From Chloroflexota bacterium (GTDB taxonomy: Bacteria; Chloroflexota; Dehalococcoidia; Lucifugimonadales; GCA-2717565): DNA of 39,603 nucleotides. The DNA lies in the NCBI GenBank assembly GCA_002717565.1, contig PBAZ01000021.1:28837-68439 (forward strand). The letters run 5' to 3'. Shown in pieces: positions 33,951 to 39,603 of the stretch. The translations under genes and the position numbers were made by a program. Numbering within the stretch: the first letter of the stretch is position 1; each line of letters starts with the position of its first letter. Under the pieces are notes generated by a model. It had not been told where the DNA came from and searched no databases. It saw nothing but the letters and a program-made list of their open reading frames with translations.

Positions 33951-33975
33951 TATGGGGAGAATCCTTCTCCCCATA
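33951..33975 (-). terminator. Rho-independent terminator-like hairpin
   Basis: TATGGGGAGAA (33951-33961) and TTCTCCCCATA (33965-33975) form a perfect 11-bp stem with a TCC loop (33962-33964). Read on the - strand it is followed by ATTTTG, a short T-run. It lies about 30 bases after the stop of the gene at 34006-34488, so it probably ends that transcript and separates it from the alpha/beta hydrolase gene. Confidence 0.6.
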
Positions 33976-34005
33976 AAACATCCTAAGTTAGGATCCTAGT
34001 AAAGA

Positions 34006-34488
34006 CTAATAATTCGTAGAAATCAAGTTTTCTCCGATGGCTTGCCCTCGAAGATCTCCGGAGTCATCCAAATGCGCCTTGATCGCAATTAGACCCTTCT
34101 TGACTAGGTCAGAATTCAATTTGCCGGCAGCGTCTTCGTGCTCTGCTTCTTTCAACAATGAAGCGCATTCACTGCTTATTTGATCAAAACTCCATGTTAC
34201 TTGAGCGTCGACGCTCTCTACTCCGTCTGGGAAGTCTACGTGAGAGTTACCTGGTCGTCCTTTTCTATCGTAACCACCACGATGCCAGTGGCCCGGTTTA
34301 TCGTGACAGTCGTATCGGATTACCTCTTCGTTACCTACGTCCACTCCCAAAGTGGGTCCGCCCATTCCTTCAGGACCAGGCCTGAGAATTCTGCAGGGCC
34401 ACACGTAAAGAGATACCTGCCCATCATCGGATAGCGGCACGGTCAAAGCTTGTCCCCTATATGTTTCTCCATCAATTTTCCTAGCCAT
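34006..34488 (-). CDS. Conserved-looking hypothetical protein with a His-rich motif
   Basis: A 160-aa protein I cannot name with confidence. The central part has YDCHDKPGHWHRGGYD (59-74) with His62, His67 and His69 and a Cys, then NSHVDFPDGVESV. This layout vaguely recalls small DUF7700- or TumE-like proteins. The C-terminal half is helical and acidic (SSECASLLKEAEHED). There is no signal peptide. The frame opens at 34518, but ATG at 34488 is preceded by GAGGAGGAAACA, a strong ribosome-binding site. A single-gene transcript is likely, ending at the hairpin at 33951-33975. The His/Cys cluster could bind metal (inference). Confidence 0.65.
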   Translation of the reverse strand: MARKIDGETYRGQALTVPLSDDGQVSLYVWPCRILRPGPEGMGGPTLGVDVGNEEVIRYDCHDKPGHWHRGGYDRKGRPGNSHVDFPDGVESVDAQVTWSFDQISSECASLLKEAEHEDAAGKLNSDLVKKGLIAIKAHLDDSGDLRGQAIGENLISTNY

Positions 34489-34605
34489 TGTTTCCTCCTC
34501 TGTTAGGATTCTGTTCACTTACCCCCAAGCATAGCACAACTCGAAATAAACAGGAATATCCTCTTTGTGAGATGGTCTCTTACGTGCCCGTCCACTACAC
34601 CGTAA

Positions 34606-34634
34606 TTGACATTAATTCAGTCCAAAGCTACAGT
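34606..34634 (+). promoter_or_regulatory. Promoter of the second catabolic operon
   Basis: A perfect -35 box TTGACA (34606-34611), a 17-base spacer and TACAGT (34629-34634, 4/6 to -10). It lies in the 210-base divergent gap between the His-rich hypothetical gene and the luciferase-like gene at 34699. It predicts a leader of about 58 bases, which contains CCCC..GGGG and a T-rich stretch. The rest of the gap shows no ORF I believe. Confidence 0.55.
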
Positions 34635-34698
34635 TCTTACCGTTGCCCCAAGACAGGGGTGCCCTCGTTTTTAATTTTTGGGGAGACCACACTATACG

Positions 34699-35613
34699 AT
34701 GAAGTTTGGCGTAAATCTCATTAATTTCGGACCAGGAGTAGGACCGGATTCGATGGAGGAATGGGTTCACACCTCAGAAGAGTGCGGCTATCACTTAGTC
34801 ATGACATCCGATCATATCGCTATTCCAGAGGAAGTCCAATCCAGATACCCCGCACCCTTTTATGAGCCTATTTCCACTCTCGGCTGGATGAGCGGGATTA
34901 CTAAGTCAATAGAAATAGGCACCACAGTATTCGTCGCCCCGTATCGTCATATTCTAGAAACAGCAAAGGCTTGCTCAAGTATTGATCAGTTTTCTAACGG
35001 ACGTCTGATTTGCGGATTCGGTGTTGGATGGTCCGTGCAAGAGTACGAAGCCTTAGGTGTCCCATATCACTCTCGCGGTGCGATAACTAACGAGTATCTG
35101 GCAGCACTAAAAGTCTTGTGGACCAACGACATTGCCTCTTACAAGGGGAGATTCATCTCCTTTGAGAACATCTACACTGCTCCAAAGCCAAAGCGAGTGC
35201 CTCCTATCTGGGTAGGAGGGTATAGCGATGCTGCTCTCAAAAGGGCCGTTGATTTCGCCGATGCTTGGCATCCAATTCGAATAAGTTTGTCCAATTTTAA
35301 AACCACCGGTATTGCCCGCCTTGACCGCATTGCCAATCAATCCGATAAACCTAGTCCTGATATATGCCCGCGCATTAAGCTAAAGGTGACTCCCGAAGCC
35401 ATTAAATCCGAAGACCGTCTCGCAGGGCACGGAACCATCGCTCAGATTAGAGACGACCTGTTGACTCTTGAAGAACTAGGATGTCAATATGTCCTATTTG
35501 ACACATATAATGAAGACCATACTGTTCCTGACCATGCGAGGCAAGGTATATCCTGGTTAGTCACGCTTGCCGATCAAATTCTTGACCTTAAACAGGAAAC
35601 AATTCAAAGCTGA
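34699..35613 (+). CDS. LLM-class flavin/F420-dependent oxidoreductase (second copy)
   Basis: Luciferase-like TIM-barrel protein of 304 aa, close in type to F420-dependent subfamilies of LLM proteins. The segments are MKFGVNLINFGPG at the start, MTSDHIAIP, TTVFVAPYRHILETAK, GRLICGFGVGWS and PPIWVGGYSDAALKRA. The frame is open to a TTG at 34678, but the ATG at 34699 matches the family start MKFG. The nearest purine-rich site (GGGGAGA) is rather far upstream, so initiation may be weak. It is the first gene of a + strand run with GMC, ThDP and acyl-CoA-dehydrogenase-like genes. Confidence 0.88.
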   Translation: MKFGVNLINFGPGVGPDSMEEWVHTSEECGYHLVMTSDHIAIPEEVQSRYPAPFYEPISTLGWMSGITKSIEIGTTVFVAPYRHILETAKACSSIDQFSNGRLICGFGVGWSVQEYEALGVPYHSRGAITNEYLAALKVLWTNDIASYKGRFISFENIYTAPKPKRVPPIWVGGYSDAALKRAVDFADAWHPIRISLSNFKTTGIARLDRIANQSDKPSPDICPRIKLKVTPEAIKSEDRLAGHGTIAQIRDDLLTLEELGCQYVLFDTYNEDHTVPDHARQGISWLVTLADQILDLKQETIQS

Positions 35614-35631
35614 ACCCAAATTATTGAGCAG

Positions 35632-35646
35632 TTGATCACCGATCAA
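35632..35646. repeat. Inverted repeat before the second GMC gene
   Basis: TTGATC and GATCAA flank ACC: a perfect 6-base dyad in the 59-base gap between the luciferase-like gene and the GMC gene, ending 26 bases before the ATG. It could be an operator or a small RNA hairpin that tunes expression inside the operon. Confidence 0.3.
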
Positions 35647-35672
35647 ATACGCGACGTTGAAGGAGGATATTC

Positions 35673-37214
35673 ATGAAATACGATTACATCATAGTTGGTG
35701 CCGGCTCGGCGGGTTGCGTGCTTGCTACTCGCCTGACAGAAGATCCTAACAAGTCCGTCTTGTTGCTGGAGGCAGGCCCAGATTATCCGGACTTTGAGGA
35801 GTACCCAAACGATTTGAAATTCGGTTACGACCAAACTGCCTCCGCTATAAATGCCCCGCATAACTGGTCTTGGTATGGAACCGCCACTCCAGAACAAGGT
35901 CCCATGCCGGTACCTAGGGGACGCGTTGTTGGTGGGTCAAGCGCTATAAATGGTCAGGTATTCCTTAGAGGAGTTCCAGAGGACTATGACAACTGGGCTT
36001 CTTGGGGCAACGATGAATGGTCGTTTATCAAGACATTGCCATACTTTCGAAAAGCGGAGACAGATACGGATATCAAAGACGATTTTCATGGTTCAGACGG
36101 TCCAATACCTGTCAGGCGGCACAAACCGGAGACTTGGTTGCCTGCTCAGACCGCGTTTCGAGAAGCCTGCATCGCCGCAGGGTATCCTGAAGATCCCGAC
36201 ATGAACAATCCAGATTCTGGTGGGGTTGGGCCAATTCCAATGAACAATCCCAATGGGGTCCGCATGAGTACCGCTCTTACGTACTTGAACCCAATCAGAA
36301 ATCGATTGAATCTCACAGTTAGATCGAGTGTAACCGCTCATAAGATAGTTGTTGAATCAGGGATAGCTGTCGGAGTAACTGTAGAGAGTGGCGGTGAGGT
36401 TTTTACCGTTGAAGGCGATCAAATCATAGTCAGCTCAGGCGGGATAGCATCCCCCCAACTACTGTTACTGTCTGGGATAGGCCCCAAGGACCATTTAACA
36501 CAGATGGGTATTCCAGTGGTTCATGAAGCACCCGGAGTCGGTCAAAACTTGAGAGACCACCCCAACGTTCGAGTTCCCGTTCGGGTGAAAGATGATTTCC
36601 CAATGGATCCGCAAGCTCCACGTACTCAATTAGCTGTTCGGTATACAGCAGATGGTTCTAAAGATCGTAACGATATGCAAATACTGCAATCATCGTTCTC
36701 CTCTCCGATGGGTGGAGATCCTCTCGAAGGCGAGGGAATCCGATTCACGGTAATGCTCGAATTAGCCGAAGGCGCAGGCGAATTAACGCTATCTAAAGTG
36801 GATCCATATACCCAACCCAATCTAAATTACCGTTTTATGGAAACACCGTGGGATCGGGAGCGAATGAGGGAAGGGGTCAGAATATGCCTTAACCTTCTTC
36901 AGCACGACAAATATCAGGAATTCGCGTTGGAGCCGATAACCCCAACTCCAGCGGATCTGGCATCTAATGATACGTTGGATCAATGGTTATTGCAGAACGT
37001 CACCACCACCCACCATATATCGGGAACTTGTAAAATGGGCCCATCGAATGATCCCATGGCGGTGGTGGATCAATATTGCCACGTGTATGGTGTAGATAAC
37101 CTTCGCGTAGTTGACGTCTCAGTCCTACCAGACTGTATTCGAGCCAACACCAACTGCACAACGATTATGATCGCAGAGCGCGTTTCCGATTGGATAAATA
37201 ACAACGAACACTAA
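35673..37214 (+). CDS. GMC-family FAD oxidoreductase (copy 2)
   Basis: A 513-aa GMC flavoprotein, paralogue of the one at 27260-28804. FAD motif GAGSAG is at 9-14, PRGRVVGGSSAINGQVFLRG is signature 1 and SGGIASPQLLLLSGIGP is signature 2. The catalytic His448 is in HISGTCKMG and Asn494 in ANTNCTT. Alcohol oxidation to aldehyde or acid is expected, with membrane-quinone or oxygen as acceptor unknown. AGGAGG about seven bases before the ATG fixes the start. It sits between a luciferase-like gene and a ThDP enzyme gene, 24 bases before the latter. Confidence 0.94.
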   Translation: MKYDYIIVGAGSAGCVLATRLTEDPNKSVLLLEAGPDYPDFEEYPNDLKFGYDQTASAINAPHNWSWYGTATPEQGPMPVPRGRVVGGSSAINGQVFLRGVPEDYDNWASWGNDEWSFIKTLPYFRKAETDTDIKDDFHGSDGPIPVRRHKPETWLPAQTAFREACIAAGYPEDPDMNNPDSGGVGPIPMNNPNGVRMSTALTYLNPIRNRLNLTVRSSVTAHKIVVESGIAVGVTVESGGEVFTVEGDQIIVSSGGIASPQLLLLSGIGPKDHLTQMGIPVVHEAPGVGQNLRDHPNVRVPVRVKDDFPMDPQAPRTQLAVRYTADGSKDRNDMQILQSSFSSPMGGDPLEGEGIRFTVMLELAEGAGELTLSKVDPYTQPNLNYRFMETPWDRERMREGVRICLNLLQHDKYQEFALEPITPTPADLASNDTLDQWLLQNVTTTHHISGTCKMGPSNDPMAVVDQYCHVYGVDNLRVVDVSVLPDCIRANTNCTTIMIAERVSDWINNNEH

Positions 37215-37238
37215 TCTTATAATGGAGCCTATAAACAA

Positions 37239-38843
37239 ATGCCAAACATGACCGGCGGGCAAGCACTAATGCGATCATTACACCTAGAGGGTATACGAGT
37301 TATATTCGGGTTGCCGGGGGTGCAAATGTACCACGCTATGGATGCCCTCTACGACCACCCTGATATTCGATTTATTACTACTAGGCATGAGCAAGCGACA
37401 ACGTACATGGCCGACGGATTCTCTAGAGCTGGTGGCGGGATAGGCACAGCGCTAATGGTTCCTGGCCCCGGCTTATTGAATGCTTCCGCCGGTATATCAA
37501 CGGCGTACTCCGCGTCTTCATCTATATTAGTTGTGTGCGGCCAGATAGAGCGGGATCTAATCGGATCGGATCGTGGGATGCTCCACGAAATAAATGACCA
37601 GATTGATGTAATAAAACCAATCACCAAATCAGCCCGCCGCATCACGGATCCGACCGAAATACCCACAGCAGTAAGAAGCAGTTTCAAAGACCTTACGAGC
37701 GGGCGGCCACGCCCTGTGGAGATCGAAATCCCTCCAGAAACCTTGGCCCAAACCGCAGATATTGACCTGCTTGAACCTGAGATTGAGCAACGCTTATCTC
37801 CAGACCCTGAGTCCCTATCGGAAGCCGCCCGCATACTCTCGTCAGGAAAGAAGCCCCTTATTTGGGCCGGTGGAGGTGCCATATCCTCAGAAGCTGGTGA
37901 GGAATTGCTCAATTTGGCGGAATACATCCAGAGTCCGGTCATAATGACCGCTGAAGGCAAGGGAGCCATCTCCGACAGGCATCCTCTCAGCCTAGGTTCG
38001 TTACGACTTCGAAACGACCCAGTCGCCAAGGATGACCCAAATTTTGATGTAATTCTAGCAGTCGGAACGCGTCTTGCATTTCCTGCATGGTTAGATGGGC
38101 AAAAAGTTATCCAGATAGATATTGACCCAAGTGAAGCCGGTCGCAATTACGACAACACACACAGGCTGATCGGAGACGCAAAAGTCAGCCTAGGACAACT
38201 ATTAGAGCAATTAAAAACCATAATGAGTCCAGCCCAAAATGCATATTCAATGGTTGACGTATTAAGAAAGCGAAGGGCCGAGACCGCCATTCGGGTAGAA
38301 CCACAGGAGTCTTTCCTCTCTGCTATTCGCTCCGCCGTGCCCGATGACGGCATCCTTATATCGGGTATGACGCAGATGGGATATTACGCTCGAGGCTTTT
38401 TCCCTGTCTATGAACCAAAGACATTCATGACCTCGTCCTACTCCGGAAACTTGGGATATGCTTTCCCATTCGCATTAGGAGCAAAGGTAGCCCAGCCTGA
38501 CAAAGCTGTAGTAGCGTTATCTGGAGACGGTGGCTTTTTATTTAATTCACAGGAACTTGCTACTGCCGTCCAGTACGATATAAATGCCATAGTAGTGGTA
38601 TTTAACGATAGTGCTTATGGAAACGTCATGAGGGACCAAGTTAATCGTTTCGATAGCCGGACTATTGGAGTTGATCTACATAACCCTGACTTTATGAAGC
38701 TCGCAGAAGCCTACGGAGCTCGCGGATTACGCGCAAATGGCCCAGAGGACTTGGAAAACGTAATTTCGGACGCAATAGCAGGAAATCGACCAACGTTAAT
38801 TGAGGTCCCAGTAGGGATGATGCCAACCCCCTTTGAAAACTGA
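37239..38843 (+). CDS. Thiamine-diphosphate-dependent enzyme (acetolactate synthase-like)
   Basis: ThDP enzyme of 534 aa with the three-domain layout of the acetolactate synthase / benzoylformate decarboxylase superfamily. The activating glutamate is Glu51 in RHEQ. The central domain is at about 190-330. The ThDP/Mg motif runs from GDGG (429-432) to ND (456-457). There is no regulatory ilvN-like gene next to it and the operon is catabolic, so a 2-oxoacid decarboxylase or C-C lyase/carboligase is more likely than branched-chain amino acid synthesis (inference). It follows the GMC gene by 24 bases. Confidence 0.9.
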   Translation: MPNMTGGQALMRSLHLEGIRVIFGLPGVQMYHAMDALYDHPDIRFITTRHEQATTYMADGFSRAGGGIGTALMVPGPGLLNASAGISTAYSASSSILVVCGQIERDLIGSDRGMLHEINDQIDVIKPITKSARRITDPTEIPTAVRSSFKDLTSGRPRPVEIEIPPETLAQTADIDLLEPEIEQRLSPDPESLSEAARILSSGKKPLIWAGGGAISSEAGEELLNLAEYIQSPVIMTAEGKGAISDRHPLSLGSLRLRNDPVAKDDPNFDVILAVGTRLAFPAWLDGQKVIQIDIDPSEAGRNYDNTHRLIGDAKVSLGQLLEQLKTIMSPAQNAYSMVDVLRKRRAETAIRVEPQESFLSAIRSAVPDDGILISGMTQMGYYARGFFPVYEPKTFMTSSYSGNLGYAFPFALGAKVAQPDKAVVALSGDGGFLFNSQELATAVQYDINAIVVVFNDSAYGNVMRDQVNRFDSRTIGVDLHNPDFMKLAEAYGARGLRANGPEDLENVISDAIAGNRPTLIEVPVGMMPTPFEN

Positions 38844-38911
38844 AGGCCCAAGCTATTCTCGGATGCTATACTAATATTACAACTTAATTAAACACGGGGA
38901 TAAAACGACAA

Positions 38912-39603
38912 ATGGCAACTGATCAACAATCGCAATTAGACTACATCGAACTAGCCCAACAGCTAGCTCCAGTCATAAAGGAAAATGCAGAAAGGATCAA
39001 CTCCGAAAGACAGATTCCTTCTGACATCGCGGAGGACCTTGCTGACCGCGGCTTCTTTCGACTACTTCTTCCGAAATCTTTGGGCGGGGCGGAAATAGAG
39101 CATTCAAAGTTCTTGAATATCTTAGAGATAATAGCTGAATCAGACACAAGTACGGCTTGGTGTCTCAACCAGAACAATGTCTGGTCTACTTCGTCTACTC
39201 GTATGCCAGAGTCCACTGCGTCAGAAATTTGGAAAGAACAACGAGCCGTGGTAACTAACGGGCCGCCGTCAGGCGCCTGCAAAGCTGTTCCTACTGAAGA
39301 TGGGCATATCCTCACTGGGAGATGGAATTTCAGCAGTGGGTGCACTCACGCGACATGGATAGCAGCCCTATGTCCCATAGGCAACAAAGATGGTTCCACA
39401 TTGGTTAGTACTGACAGAAAGGATATGAAAATATTCTTGATCCCAAAGAAACAAGTTGAATTTGTAGACACGTGGGACGCTAAGGGCATGCGTGGGACTT
39501 CCAGCTTTGGTTTCGAATTATCGGACATGTTCGTCCCCTCGAACCATAGTTACGACCAAGACGACGCTGAGCCGTGGAACAACGGCCCCCATTACATCAT
39601 TCC
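38912..39603 (+). CDS. Acyl-CoA-dehydrogenase-like flavoprotein (3' end outside window)
   Basis: The first 230 codons of a protein in the acyl-CoA dehydrogenase fold. The N-terminal helical domain contains SERQIPSDIAEDLADRGFF and LLLPKSLGG; the middle beta domain contains TGRWNFSSGCTHATW and DTWDAKGMRGTSSFGFEL. The WNFSSG and GMRGTSS segments are typical of the HsaA/pigment-hydroxylase-like two-component flavin monooxygenases within this fold, rather than beta-oxidation dehydrogenases. The start ATG at 38912 is 68 bases after the ThDP gene stop, with a modest GGGGA site. The gene runs off the right edge, so its end and C-terminal domain are unknown. Confidence 0.85.
   Translation, partial: MATDQQSQLDYIELAQQLAPVIKENAERINSERQIPSDIAEDLADRGFFRLLLPKSLGGAEIEHSKFLNILEIIAESDTSTAWCLNQNNVWSTSSTRMPESTASEIWKEQRAVVTNGPPSGACKAVPTEDGHILTGRWNFSSGCTHATWIAALCPIGNKDGSTLVSTDRKDMKIFLIPKKQVEFVDTWDAKGMRGTSSFGFELSDMFVPSNHSYDQDDAEPWNNGPHYII

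Noticed and set aside
34488-34724. Small + strand ORF in the divergent gap
   Set aside because: It overlaps the real gene starts on both sides, has no family features and no good ribosome-binding site.
37349-38146. 265-aa - strand ORF inside the ThDP enzyme gene
   Set aside because: It is antisense to well-conserved ThDP enzyme sequence; its composition is that of a shadow frame.
1-39603. CRISPR arrays, tRNA or rRNA genes, insertion sequences, phage genes, toxin-antitoxin pairs, transcription-factor genes
   Set aside because: I looked for repeated spacers, cloverleaf-like sequences, transposase or integrase motifs and helix-turn-helix regulators and saw none that I could support.

Overview
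The window looks like a chromosomal segment of an uncultivated, aerobic, free-living bacterium of moderate GC. The gene mix is housekeeping genes among many paralogous flavin monooxygenases, GMC oxidoreductases, short-chain dehydrogenases, RraA-like, carboxymuconolactone-decarboxylase-like (CMD) and amidohydrolase genes. This is typical of marine Chloroflexota of the SAR202 type. That assignment is an inference from gene content, not a phylogenetic result. Coding density is high: no gap exceeds about 210 bases, and I saw no rRNA, tRNA, CRISPR array, transposase or phage gene.

Layout. 1-2107 (+): the 3' part of metG overlapping a long-chain polyprenyl diphosphate synthase. 2114-5186: an amidohydrolase (-), a metallo-beta-lactamase-fold hydrolase (+) and a HAD phosphatase (+). 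5194-7776 (-): tyrA-gmk-lipA. 7984-9374 (+): an RraA-like protein and a CMD-like protein. 9415-14419 (-): a four-gene run of a degenerate radical-SAM-like protein, a PPi-type phosphofructokinase, a DUF1800 protein and an NHL-propeller protein. 14559-17813 (+): a TlpA-like lipoprotein, a luciferase-like monooxygenase, a probable SRPBCC protein and a second metallo-beta-lactamase protein. 17852-20422 (-): a PAC2-family protein, a glutaredoxin-DinB fusion interrupted by an in-frame TGA, and an SDR lacking its catalytic Ser and Tyr. 20530-21312 (+): an SDR. 21315-30452 (-): an eight-gene catabolic operon. 30609-33039 (+): a phosphotriesterase-like hydrolase and a DHA2-type MFS exporter. 33064-34488 (-): an alpha/beta hydrolase and a His-rich hypothetical protein. 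34699-39603 (+): a second catabolic run of luciferase-like monooxygenase, GMC oxidoreductase, ThDP enzyme and an acyl-CoA-dehydrogenase-like flavoprotein cut by the window edge.

The most notable finding is at 18659-19420 (-). Conceptual readthrough of TGA at codon 11 restores a full glutaredoxin domain, with the TGA exactly at the first cysteine of the CxxC active site (UxxC). A strong ribosome-binding site precedes the upstream ATG. A perfect 7-bp hairpin with a GGA loop lies 11-27 nt after the TGA, where bacterial SECIS elements sit. I read this as a selenocysteine-containing glutaredoxin fused to a DinB domain. TGA is an ordinary stop in many genes here, so it is not a reassigned codon.

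Other points are a B12/radical-SAM-like protein without any cluster-binding cysteines, translationally close to the phosphofructokinase, and an SDR pseudoenzyme directly downstream of the putative selenoprotein. There are also two divergent catabolic units around an operator-like dyad at 30543-30566, with unknown substrate. No transcription-factor gene was recognised in the window.
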